From Eubacterium sp. 1001713B170207_170306_E7 (GTDB taxonomy: Bacteria > Bacillota > Clostridia > Eubacteriales > Eubacteriaceae): a DNA stretch of 64,000 nucleotides. The position numbers were made by a program, and so were the translations under genes. Shown here piece after piece: positions 51,219 to 58,303 of this stretch. Where the stretch lies: contig NZ_JADMVE010000002.1 in assembly GCF_015547515.1 (NCBI RefSeq), positions 62,001 through 126,000 of the forward strand, read 5' to 3'. The notes beneath the pieces were generated by a model. The model saw nothing but the letters and a program-made list of their open reading frames with translations, was not told the origin of the DNA and searched no databases. Position 1 is the first letter of the stretch. Every line of letters begins with the position of its first letter.

Positions 51219-52250
51219 TCACAATAACTTTAAATCCGAAAGGGCGTTCTTAAGACAATAGCTAGAGCTTTGAAATCCAAACATTTTCCGCGGGTAATTA
51301 TTGATAAAATCGGTAATCTCTTTAATAGTAGCTTTGCTTATTTTTACAATGTTGGCTCCTTTGGGAATGAAACGCCGGATAAAGCGATTATAGTTTTCAT
51401 TACTGCCACGCTCAAAAGCAGAGTAAGCATGGCAGTAATAAGCGACGGTGCGTTTAAAATCCTCATTAAATATGGAACCCTCGATCAAAGATTGATTGAT
51501 AAATTCTGTGCCATTGTCCATGGTAATGGATTTAAAAACCAGTGGGAAAGCATGATGAAAGGTCTGCTCCAGATCATCGAGACAGGCCTTGACGCTTTCC
51601 TGTTTTTTATTAGGCATTTTATAGACATAGGAGTAACGGGTTAAGCGTTCCGTAATGACGAGTAAAGCCGCCGTTGAAGTGGTACACTGGCCGGATAAAA
51701 TGCAATCCATTTCCCAGTGACCAAATTCATCACGGTTATTAATATGTTCGGGACGTTCTGTAATGGGACGGCGGTTAACGGCTACTTTCTTTGGCTGTCT
51801 TTGATAGACGGTTTTTTTGCGTTTATGATAGGGTAAATCCGACATTTTAAGGCCATCTAAGTCTTTATGCGTAACCGCGTTATAAATCGTTTTATAGCTG
51901 ATCTGAACGTGATAATCACGCTTCAGGAGATAAGCCGCAGCTTCTGGTGAATAACCTTTTTTCAGTAAACGGATTAAGACGGTTTTCGTTTCAGAGGATT
52001 GTTCAAAGGTACGTCTGCGACCTTTAGCTTCACAGGCTTCAAGGTGCTTTAACTGCGCATAGTCGGCTTTATAAACAAAGATATCCCGATAATTTCCTTT
52101 AGCAATTTGTTTAAGCGTTCCCCGTTTAATCTCACGACAAATGGCCGAATAAGACTTACCCAGCTTACGGGCGATATCGGCTTTACTTACCTTTTCTTCC
52201 AACCAATTTTCAATTTTATACCGTTCACGCTCTGACAAATGCTTTCCCAT
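51219..52250 (-). CDS. IS30-family transposase, probable integrase of the element
   Basis: 343 residues from ATG 52250. N-terminal helix-turn-helix 'LSERERYKIENWLEEKVSKADIARKLGKSYSAICREIKRG' is the IS30 signature. The DDE catalytic core shows 'GHWEMDCIL' (first Asp), 'SITMDNGTEF' (second Asp) and 'SNENYNRFIRRFIPKG' with the Glu in 'RGSNEN'. Length is normal for IS30 (about 340), so the gene looks intact. Its place at the end of the element, 31 bases from the left repeat, fits known ssDNA phages that integrate with IS30-type transposases. Confidence 0.9.
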   Translation of the reverse strand: MGKHLSERERYKIENWLEEKVSKADIARKLGKSYSAICREIKRGTLKQIAKGNYRDIFVYKADYAQLKHLEACEAKGRRRTFEQSSETKTVLIRLLKKGYSPEAAAYLLKRDYHVQISYKTIYNAVTHKDLDGLKMSDLPYHKRKKTVYQRQPKKVAVNRRPITERPEHINNRDEFGHWEMDCILSGQCTTSTAALLVITERLTRYSYVYKMPNKKQESVKACLDDLEQTFHHAFPLVFKSITMDNGTEFINQSLIEGSIFNEDFKRTVAYYCHAYSAFERGSNENYNRFIRRFIPKGANIVKISKATIKEITDFINNYPRKMFGFQSSSYCLKNALSDLKLL

Positions 52251-52325
52251 GATCCTTACCCCCTGCAAAACAACAAGAAATATTTTACCATAAAACGACT
52301 TCTTACTAATATTTAGTATTTATAT

Positions 52326-53027
52326 CTAGATCATAGCCAATTCACACGCAATACCGCAGTCTTGCATGATCTCTTTGCTTTTTCTGCCCCGATTTGGGTC
52401 TAATTCGTCTAAAAACGTCCCTTTTATACAGCTATGCCCGATTTCTCTTTCTAATTTTGCCATCCTCTCAAATACATCTGGAAAATCCTTTCTGATTTTA
52501 TTCCAATACCACATACCTCCCTTCACGCAGCCGATACAATTATTGTTCGGATAACCGAGGTCGTACATTTTCGGACGTTTTATACCAAGTTTCGAGCAAA
52601 TACCATGACAATCGCTCTTGCTTAACCCGTGCTCGATTAGCGGAAACTCGTGCTTAAATTCCGGCATAGATTCTACCAGCCTTTCCGCTCTGTATTTTTC
52701 TGAAATATCGTATCCCCACACATATGTTATCGGCTCATTCTGCTGCCTTTCCCAGTCTTTACGTACTCTTTTTTTAAGTACCTCTGTGCACTTTGCTCCA
52801 TATGGGCCGTTCACATATCTAAACTGTTCAATCACATTTTGAACGTTTTTGTAACGACTTTGGAGAATCTCGATTTCTTTACCTAACACTTTCTCGCAAT
52901 CTGTTAAAAAACGTAGACTATCCGGGTGTTGATTCTCAATATGGCAATACATAATCTTATCTAAATCTTTTGTGAGGTAGCAAGCAACAAAAGAGCTTAC
53001 TCCCGTGCTAAACCAACTAACTTTCAT
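52326..53027 (-). CDS. PAPS-reductase/adenine nucleotide alpha-hydrolase-like protein
   Basis: 233 residues. The N-terminus 'KVSWFSTGVSSFVACYL' is a modified PP-loop (S-T-G-x-S-S for SGGxDS) that binds ATP in this superfamily. 'GYPNNNCIGCVKGGMWYWNKIRKDFPDVF' carries a C-x-x-C pair and an earlier 'SDCHGICSKLGI' adds two more cysteines, enough for a metal or Fe-S site. Phages often carry such proteins, some tied to DNA or tRNA thiolation; this one has no partner gene. AAGGAG ahead of the ATG; 31 bp after the Rep gene, so probably cotranscribed. Confidence 0.82.
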   Translation of the reverse strand: MKVSWFSTGVSSFVACYLTKDLDKIMYCHIENQHPDSLRFLTDCEKVLGKEIEILQSRYKNVQNVIEQFRYVNGPYGAKCTEVLKKRVRKDWERQQNEPITYVWGYDISEKYRAERLVESMPEFKHEFPLIEHGLSKSDCHGICSKLGIKRPKMYDLGYPNNNCIGCVKGGMWYWNKIRKDFPDVFERMAKLEREIGHSCIKGTFLDELDPNRGRKSKEIMQDCGIACELAMI

Positions 53028-53058
53028 AATAAAAACTCCTTAAAATTTAATTTTTTAT

Positions 53059-54006
53059 CTATAACAAACTCAATTGGTCAAAGTAATCTTCTTTTTCGAT
53101 TTTGTTCTTGTCTTTGTAATGCAATATTTTGTGTATCCGGCGCTTGAAGGCGTTGAAGGTCTCCGGGCTGACATGCTGGATGTTGTCGTACTGCTCCTCG
53201 AAAGGAATATTCGTGATGATATAGACCTTGGTATAGCAGGCGTATTTATTGGCGTAGCGGCAGGGCAGTTCAAGCGGGTAGCCGTCCAGATAGTTGAGCA
53301 TGTCCTGTATCTTTAAACTGCTCCGAAACTCTTCAAAGATCACGACATCTTGGCTGTGGTAGTTGTCAAAGGGGTGCTGGTAATCGGTGATCCGGAAGAC
53401 GTTCGGATAGCCGTATTTTTCCATGACGGAACGGGTTTTACCGGAGCCGGTCTTTCCGTAGATGTAGGTAACGTCCAGTTCCCGGAAGGTGTTTTTGTAT
53501 TTTTCACTGGTGATGATCTGCCTTGCTTTTTCGATCTTGTCAATGTTCATAAGGAAAGCGGGGCTTTCTTCCATGATCTCAAAATCGCTGTAACCCTGTT
53601 TGATCATGTCATAGAGATCGGCCATATCGTTACGCTGGCCCTGTCTTTCCATGGGCATTTCACCCCACTCTTCGTGACTTTCCTTGATGTTGGTTTCTTC
53701 TTTTGAGGTATGGGCCCATTTGCCTTCCTTGTAAACATAATCCCGGTTTTGTTGGCTGGTGCCCTTAGCCATCTCAAAATGGGCTCCCTCAAAACGGTTC
53801 TTAACCGTGGAGAAGCGAACCGCGTTGGAACAGGCCATGTAAACATGGGTGTGAAAGGTTTCCTGTTCGCCGACTTCGTCACTCATGCACCAATAGACGC
53901 AGGACTTGAACTTTTCAAGCTGAGCCTTGATGAAATCATGGGTAAAACCCTTTTCCAGTGGGTTGTTGATGGTAATCTGCCATTTGCGTGTACGTGTATC
54001 TTTCAT
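53059..54006 (-). CDS. rep: CRESS-DNA-type replication initiator (HUH endonuclease + SF3 helicase)
   Basis: 315 residues, the usual CRESS Rep size. HUH endonuclease motif I 'WQITINN' (9-15), motif II His52-x-His54 in 'FHTHVYMA', motif III Tyr90-x-x-Lys93 in 'DYVYKEG' (the nicking Tyr). Superfamily 3 helicase: Walker A GKTGSGKT (184-191), Walker B VVIFEE (221-226), motif C IITN (263-266), then an Arg-rich 'FKRRIHK'. It should nick the loop of the stem-loop at 54123-54154 and drive rolling-circle replication. Same strand as the nonanucleotide. Ribosome site AAGGGGGA. This protein class is best known from circoviruses, geminiviruses and bacterial pCRESS plasmids. Confidence 0.92.
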   Translation of the reverse strand: MKDTRTRKWQITINNPLEKGFTHDFIKAQLEKFKSCVYWCMSDEVGEQETFHTHVYMACSNAVRFSTVKNRFEGAHFEMAKGTSQQNRDYVYKEGKWAHTSKEETNIKESHEEWGEMPMERQGQRNDMADLYDMIKQGYSDFEIMEESPAFLMNIDKIEKARQIITSEKYKNTFRELDVTYIYGKTGSGKTRSVMEKYGYPNVFRITDYQHPFDNYHSQDVVIFEEFRSSLKIQDMLNYLDGYPLELPCRYANKYACYTKVYIITNIPFEEQYDNIQHVSPETFNAFKRRIHKILHYKDKNKIEKEDYFDQLSLL

Positions 54007-54020
54007 AATTTCCCCCTTTT

Positions 54021-54119
54021 GTCACATGCTTTTGGCACATGTCACACTTGTCACAAAGGTTGCGACTTTTTAAAAACGGCTAAAATTGGCCGTTTGATGG
54101 TTGTTTGTCACAGGTCACA
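54021..54119 (-). repeat. Iterons TGTGAC between origin and rep
   Basis: Five copies of TGTGAC on the Rep strand (plus-strand GTCACA at 54021, 54041, 54050, 54107 and 54114). The last two are in tandem with a 7-base step immediately 3' of the stem-loop, where CRESS Rep proteins bind. Confidence 0.7.
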
Positions 54120-54122
54120 GAA

Positions 54123-54154
54123 GTGTGCTAAGGGTAATACTAACCTTAGCACAC
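54123..54154 (-). other. Rolling-circle origin: stem-loop with nonanucleotide TAGTATTAC
   Basis: On the minus strand GTGTGCTAAGG and CCTTAGCACAC form a perfect 11-bp stem around the 10-base loop TTAGTATTAC. The loop contains TAGTATTAC, the nonanucleotide found at the apex of circovirus-type origins and cut between the seventh and eighth base. It stands 117 bases upstream of rep on the same strand, the circovirus arrangement. Confidence 0.9.
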
Positions 54155-54162
54155 CTCAATTT

Positions 54163-54381
54163 TTAAATATATTCAATGGCGCTGCGAAAATCCGGTAGCC
54201 AGATAAAAAGCAAAGCCAACAAAAATGCAAGACACATCATCAAAACAAAAGCAATTCTCATCACCTTTTCTGGGACAGAATTATTCTCACGGCCCAGGGC
54301 CAATGGGAACATAAACATAAAAGTCAAAAAGCCGGTCATGAAACAAGATACAAGCAACCGCATTAATAACACATAGTTCAT
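54163..54381 (-). CDS. Small two-TM membrane protein of the element
   Basis: 72 residues, two hydrophobic segments (about 5-30 and 41-63) separated by 'GRENNSVPEK'. AAGAAAGCGAG ahead of the ATG gives only a modest ribosome site. It sits between a 300-bp non-coding stretch and the origin. No family recognised; small membrane proteins of filamentous phages take part in assembly or host control. Confidence 0.65.
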   Translation of the reverse strand: MNYVLLMRLLVSCFMTGFLTFMFMFPLALGRENNSVPEKVMRIAFVLMMCLAFLLALLFIWLPDFRSAIEYI

Positions 54382-54687
54382 TTTTAAATCTCGCTTTCTT
54401 TTGGTAATTAGGGCGCGCAGTCCGGTTCGGATTTTGGGCGCAAAAATAACAGCCCGCAGACATCAAAGGTTGCCCTTGTCCGGTTTTTCCGCGAACAGTG
54501 GTTACGCCTGGCGGCGTTTAGATTGGCAGGAATACCCCTGTTTTTAGATTGTATTAATGTTGCGTTTTTTGCGTTTTATTGATGCGTTCTGAAAGGTGTT
54601 GGGATAAGGCGAAGCGTAAAAACGCGGATACGGGGCATTTCGTGCATATTTTGACATATTGTACTTTTAATAAAACGAATAATTTTA
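54382..54687. other. Non-coding stretch of the element, candidate second origin/packaging region
   Basis: No ORF with a ribosome site on either strand. It has several short hairpins (ACGCC/GGCGT near 54507-54520; GCGC-flanked AGTCCGG...GGGCGC near 54413-54443) and repeated GCGTTTT words (around 54563-54580 and 54617). In filamentous phages this type of region holds the complementary-strand origin and packaging signal; that is inference. Confidence 0.4.
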
Positions 54688-55578
54688 TTAATTATTGAAT
54701 TTATATTTACTCAAAAATGAGTGTTTCTGCTGAATTTCGTCGTCTTCGTCCTCCTCAAAAAGTTCATGGACACGACTGGAAAAGTCGGGGTCTGCGGGCG
54801 GCTCAGCCGCGGCGGGTCCCCCTAAAGATTCCCCACCGCTAGCAGAACCCCCATCGCAGACCGCGACCATTTCCGTGTTGACTTGAACGGGCGGTAGAAG
54901 GTCTGAATCTATTGGACACAATGCGTCTGGTTCTTCCAGTCTAATTTCAGAAGCTAAAACGGCTTGTTTGACGGCTTCTTTTACCGTATCGTCTTCTCGA
55001 TGGGTGAAGTCATAGAAAGTATCATAGAGCAGACCAATTTTGCGATTGTATAAGAACATCTCACTGCCGTTCTTCTGCTTGACGGTAATGTTCCGCTCAA
55101 TGGCCACGAACAGCGGGAACGGCAGGAGCCGCCACAGGGAATAGTTATTCAATTTACGGTGAACGACTTCAATTTCACAGAGGTCTCTTATCTGCCGGTC
55201 GACTTGCTTGAGGGTCTGGGAAATGATCACGACCTCATAACCGTATTTGCGGTGCTGGGCGAAGAAGCCGCAGAACTCTAAACGGTCGGCCGCGTTAAAG
55301 GTGCGGGCGTTAAATTTCACAGAAGCTTCATCGACAATTAAAAGGGTCTGGTCTTCCATTTCTTCCTCATGAAACATGCGGGCAAAGGTGCGCAGATAGG
55401 CCACGGTCAAATCATCGTTCGGAATGTAGAAATACCGGCCTTTCATGTCGGGTACGTCTTTTACTTTTAACGGGAAGTTGGCAATCACGTTTTTTCCGGC
55501 CTGCAGATAGTGCACGATTAACTTGATGGAGTGCAGGGACTTTCCGGAACCGGGGGTACCGGTGTAGAATTTAATCAT
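54688..55578 (-). CDS. Zot/pI-family morphogenesis ATPase
   Basis: 296 residues from ATG 55578 (GAGG 8 bases ahead; a TTG at 55584 is the alternative). 'IKFYTGTPGSGKSLHSIKLI' has the Walker A GTPGSGKS (about 7-14); 'TLLIVDEASVKFNAR' is Walker B; 'FFAQHRKYGYEVVIISQTLKQVDRQIRDLCE' is the classical Zot domain sequence. In filamentous phages this inner-membrane ATPase assembles and extrudes virions. No clear membrane helix is seen in the C-terminal part, unlike M13 pI, so anchoring may differ. The C-terminal 70 residues are Pro/Glu/Asp-rich. Confidence 0.9.
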   Translation of the reverse strand: MIKFYTGTPGSGKSLHSIKLIVHYLQAGKNVIANFPLKVKDVPDMKGRYFYIPNDDLTVAYLRTFARMFHEEEMEDQTLLIVDEASVKFNARTFNAADRLEFCGFFAQHRKYGYEVVIISQTLKQVDRQIRDLCEIEVVHRKLNNYSLWRLLPFPLFVAIERNITVKQKNGSEMFLYNRKIGLLYDTFYDFTHREDDTVKEAVKQAVLASEIRLEEPDALCPIDSDLLPPVQVNTEMVAVCDGGSASGGESLGGPAAAEPPADPDFSSRVHELFEEDEDDEIQQKHSFLSKYKFNN

Positions 55579-55580
55579 CG

Positions 55581-55775
55581 TCAAAACCTCGACTTTCTAG
55601 GAAGGAATGTTAAAACCAGAACCACCGTCAGCAGTATCAAACCACAGACTACAAAGTATGGGAAAATAGCAAACGCAGAATCAAAGGCCGATTCAAGTTG
55701 TGCAAGACGGGAAGCGGTGTCCGCGCTTACATTGGGATCCATTGGAACATAGTGAGCTTGGGGAATATGGAACAT
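55581..55775 (-). CDS. Small single-TM protein upstream of the Zot gene
   Basis: 64 residues: a polar N-terminal part (1-32), one membrane helix (about 36-58) and RKSRF at the end. GAGGTG lies ahead of the ATG. The stop comes 2 bases before the Zot start. It may be a second capsid or assembly protein, as its layout resembles minor tip proteins. Confidence 0.7.
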   Translation of the reverse strand: MFHIPQAHYVPMDPNVSADTASRLAQLESAFDSAFAIFPYFVVCGLILLTVVLVLTFLPRKSRF

Positions 55776-55787
55776 TTTTTCACCTCT

Positions 55788-56051
55788 CTAATCAACAATT
55801 TTAAAAACACGCAGGATAATGGACAACAGGAAGTAACCGATAATGGCGGCAATCCAGATATTAATGGTGGTCAGGATTAAACCAAAGGGAAAGATCCAGT
55901 TCATATATTCAATAAACTCTAGTGGCAGGGATAAGTCAATGGCTTCGGCGGCAATGGGGTCTTCGGGTAAAATGGCGATGATGCCGCCAAAAACGGAGCC
56001 GATCAGCCAGATTAGAAAGTTAATCACCATGATAAAAAGGTCTGCAATCAA
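55788..56051 (-). CDS. pVI-like membrane protein
   Basis: 87 residues with two or three hydrophobic segments (about 3-28 and 47-84) and few charges. Its place between the pIII-like gene and the Zot gene is that of gVI in M13, and its size is close to gVI (about 112). Call by position and topology only. Confidence 0.65.
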   Translation of the reverse strand: MIADLFIMVINFLIWLIGSVFGGIIAILPEDPIAAEAIDLSLPLEFIEYMNWIFPFGLILTTINIWIAAIIGYFLLSIILRVFKIVD

Positions 56052-56061
56052 GGGAACTCAC

Positions 56062-57528
56062 CTACTTTACAAAAAGTTTTTTGGTCATCAGAATCAGGCC
56101 GAGCAGGAAAATAATATACAGAGACGTTTTGGCGATCTCGGCGCCAGTGTCCCACTCATGTAAGTCAATATGCCAGACAATGGGGGCTTCAAAGCCGAGC
56201 TTGGTCATGTCAAAGGTCATATCAAAGACCGGAGTTTTTCCCGGGGCGTTGACGGTCATTAAAAGGGTTTTAAAGGTATTCGGCAGGCTGAACGGGAACT
56301 TGTTGGCCATGTCAAAGTTGGCATCAGTCAGCGGGCTGGTATCAATGCTCATGGTGGGGATAAAAGCGGACTTTAAAAATTCCAAAAGGCCGGCAATAAA
56401 CTCACCGATAGGATTGACCCAATGGGAGCCATCGTATTCGGGAGCCGTTGGCGTGGGGGTCGGTTCGGGTGTGGGCTCTGGGGTCGGTGTTGGTGTGGGT
56501 TCCTGATCGGGGGTGACGTCTTCGTAACCGGGGAGATCGGGCGGGTCATCGGTGACAGGGTTGTAGTTCTCCGGGAGGGTGGGGAGCTCATCGGCGGTGG
56601 GAGCGATGATTAAGTTCTCGGTCGAATTGTCGATGTAATTATTTATGTTGTTGATGACCGTTTGGGGCAGGCGGGTGGGAAGTTTTACTTTGTTGGCGGT
56701 TTTGGCGGTCATATTGGGAACTTTCATAGCACCTTTAGTCAAAGTAGAATCTTTAATAAAAAAGTTAATCGATGGCCCGATAAAAGAAAGCATTGCAGCA
56801 TATTCAGACATGGAAGGTTGCCCGTAGTATATCCAGTTTTTACGATCTTCACCAACTTTAGTATAGTTATAAATAGGTACATCCGCCGAAGAACCTGCAG
56901 AGCCAACAGAAAGAATCATTCCACGACCACCATAAGAACGATCACAGGGTACAGCAGATATAGTAATGTTTTCATTTCCCGAATACTCACTTTTAATATA
57001 AACAGCATAGCTCGAATATGAGTAAGGATAAAAGTCGGAAGGTGTATTTTCTGATGTTGAAAAAACATCAAAGCCAAAAGCCGTACCAAGATAATATTGT
57101 CCGTCATATTCTGAACTTCCTTTATAAGGCCATACCACATCTTTCACCGCATTCAAAAACGAATACCACAGCTTACCGCTGTAATTGCCGGGGACAAAAA
57201 TTTGACCGGAGGCAATGTCAAGGCCGAGCTGATCGACCTGGCGGAGGGCTTCGGCGTATTCCAGTTCAGTGCCAAAGTTTTCGTGTAGGTATTCGTCAGC
57301 TTTGTTGTAGATATTGGTTAGGTTTTCGGGGGTTAGGGTGGTGTCGGAGATGAAGCCGACCGCCTGAAGCCCCATCAATATTTCTACAGTAGCATAGGTA
57401 AAGGCTTTAACTTTATCAAAGGTGCTTGCTTTAACTGTTTTATATTGAAAGATAGGCATAATAGCAAGGTTAAGACATAAAAGAAAGACTAATGCTTTCA
57501 ATATTATATTCTGATTAATTTTCATCAT
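56062..57528 (-). CDS. pIII-like adsorption protein of filamentous element
   Basis: 488 residues, AGAGGTAA ahead of the ATG. Signal peptide 1-34 ('FLLCLNLAIMPIFQYKTVKA'). A long N-terminal ectodomain (about 35-310) is followed by a Pro/Thr/Glu-rich linker (about 325-375, repeated PTPEP units), a second domain (about 380-460) and a C-terminal membrane helix (about 465-483) ending in KKLFVK. That is the layout of pIII: receptor-binding domains, flexible linker and membrane anchor. Position directly after the coat protein region agrees. No cysteine-rich domains as in M13 are seen. Confidence 0.8.
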   Translation of the reverse strand: MMKINQNIILKALVFLLCLNLAIMPIFQYKTVKASTFDKVKAFTYATVEILMGLQAVGFISDTTLTPENLTNIYNKADEYLHENFGTELEYAEALRQVDQLGLDIASGQIFVPGNYSGKLWYSFLNAVKDVVWPYKGSSEYDGQYYLGTAFGFDVFSTSENTPSDFYPYSYSSYAVYIKSEYSGNENITISAVPCDRSYGGRGMILSVGSAGSSADVPIYNYTKVGEDRKNWIYYGQPSMSEYAAMLSFIGPSINFFIKDSTLTKGAMKVPNMTAKTANKVKLPTRLPQTVINNINNYIDNSTENLIIAPTADELPTLPENYNPVTDDPPDLPGYEDVTPDQEPTPTPTPEPTPEPTPTPTAPEYDGSHWVNPIGEFIAGLLEFLKSAFIPTMSIDTSPLTDANFDMANKFPFSLPNTFKTLLMTVNAPGKTPVFDMTFDMTKLGFEAPIVWHIDLHEWDTGAEIAKTSLYIIFLLGLILMTKKLFVK

Positions 57529-57577
57529 TGATTACCTCTCAAAAACGTGATAATATAAACAAAAAGGAGTTTATATT

Positions 57578-57742
57578 ATGAATAATCTTACAAAATTTTG
57601 GATATGTATAATAATCATGGTTTTAGATGGTATCTTTTATTTTTATTCAAAACGAAAAGATAAACAAAACAAAAATAATAAATTGTCAAATATATGCTTT
57701 GCTTTAAATATTCTTCTCATTATTGGAATAATTATTTTATAA
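57578..57742 (+). CDS. Small two-TM protein on the opposite strand of the element
   Basis: 54 residues, ATG 57578 with AAAGGAG 10 bases ahead, stop at 57742. Two hydrophobic segments (about 5-24 and 38-54) separated by the very basic 'SKRKDKQNKNNK'. It is the only plus-strand gene of the element and is very AT-rich. It is divergent from the pIII-like gene. A role in superinfection exclusion would fit, but is inference. Confidence 0.6.
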   Translation: MNNLTKFWICIIIMVLDGIFYFYSKRKDKQNKNNKLSNICFALNILLIIGIIIL

Positions 57743-57767
57743 TAAAAACCAATTGGCTAAATTAAAC

Positions 57768-57851
57768 GGAAAGGGCCGGATTCGAACCGACAATCCCTGT
57801 ATTCATTGTTGTTATACGCGCGTCAGACTTTACCACTTAAGCTACCTTTCC
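57768..57851 (-). tRNA. tRNA-like sequence with disrupted anticodon arm
   Basis: Minus strand, 84 bases. Acceptor GGAAAGG/CCTTTCC pairs perfectly; T arm GTCGG-TTCGAAT-CCGGC is canonical; D arm GCTT-AAGTGGTA-AAGT has the GG of the D loop. In the normal place of the anticodon stem no 5-bp stem can be drawn; instead about 12 extra bases are present and only TCTG/CAGG can close a large loop. So it is a tRNA remnant, a tRNA mimic or a variant with a long variable region. No anticodon can be assigned. Confidence 0.6.
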
Positions 57852-57978
57852 ACGTGTAATAAGAAAGCCCGTCCACCAACCTAAACAGGAAGGCCGACAG
57901 GCTTAAATAAGGGGGAGCCTAACAGGGCAAAAGATGATCAGCAAAGATGATAAAGGCTATACCCTGTCGGGCTTGTGT
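57852..57978 (-). other. Structured stretch between coat and pIII-like genes
   Basis: Contains interacting repeats: plus-strand CCGACAGG (near 57890) can pair with CCTGTCGG (near 57962); on the minus strand AAGCCTGTC pairs with GACGGGCTT and is followed by TCTT. In filamentous phages a terminator lies after the coat gene; a packaging signal is another option. Confidence 0.45.
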
Positions 57979-58140
57979 CTAGTTGACAGAGGTGCTCAGT
58001 AAGCGCTTGCCCACGTTAAAGGCAAGAATCCCGATTGCAATTACAACACCAGCCGTCATGATGGGAATAAGCATATCCCCGATCTGTAGGGCCGCGTCTG
58101 TAAAGATTTTGATGATCGCAGTAGATGTCTCAGCAGCCAT
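57979..58140 (-). CDS. Putative major coat protein (pVIII-like)
   Basis: 53 residues. AAAGGAG, the strongest ribosome site in the element, lies 7 bases ahead of the ATG. The chain has a short amphipathic acidic N-terminal part (MAAETSTAIIKIFTD), one membrane helix (about 22-42, 'MLIPIMTAGVVIAIGILAF') and a basic C-terminus with K and R (NVGKRLLSTSVN), the exact design of filamentous-phage coat subunits whose basic tail faces the DNA. No signal peptide is seen, as in Pf3. The place between gVII/gIX-like and pIII-like genes is that of gVIII. Confidence 0.8.
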   Translation of the reverse strand: MAAETSTAIIKIFTDAALQIGDMLIPIMTAGVVIAIGILAFNVGKRLLSTSVN

Positions 58141-58159
58141 AATGCTCTCCTTTCTGTCC

Positions 58160-58303
58160 TTATTTTATTGAAGTCCGCAGCGCAACCCAGAGGGAACGCA
58201 AAGCGAAGCTTAATAACCATACACCAGTCCCAAAAGCGAGACCGATAAACATGCCTTGAATAAAGTAGATAAATAATTCGGGGTTCAATGTATCCGACTC
58301 CAT
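58160..58303 (-). CDS. Small membrane protein (gIX-like position)
   Basis: 47 residues, ATG 58303, one membrane helix (about 12-36) and a basic C-terminus 'RSLWVALRTSIK'. Its start lies 19 bp inside the preceding 34-residue gene and no clear ribosome site is seen, so translation is probably coupled. Length and place parallel M13 pIX (32 residues) and similar tip proteins. Confidence 0.65.
   Translation of the reverse strand: MESDTLNPELFIYFIQGMFIGLAFGTGVWLLSFALRSLWVALRTSIK

Noticed and set aside
51219-52250. Treating the IS30 gene as an independent insertion sequence unrelated to the phage genes
   Set aside because: The flanking inverted similarity is only 13 of 16 bases, while a 15-bp direct repeat spans the whole 8-kb block; the integrase reading explains more. 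It is not excluded.
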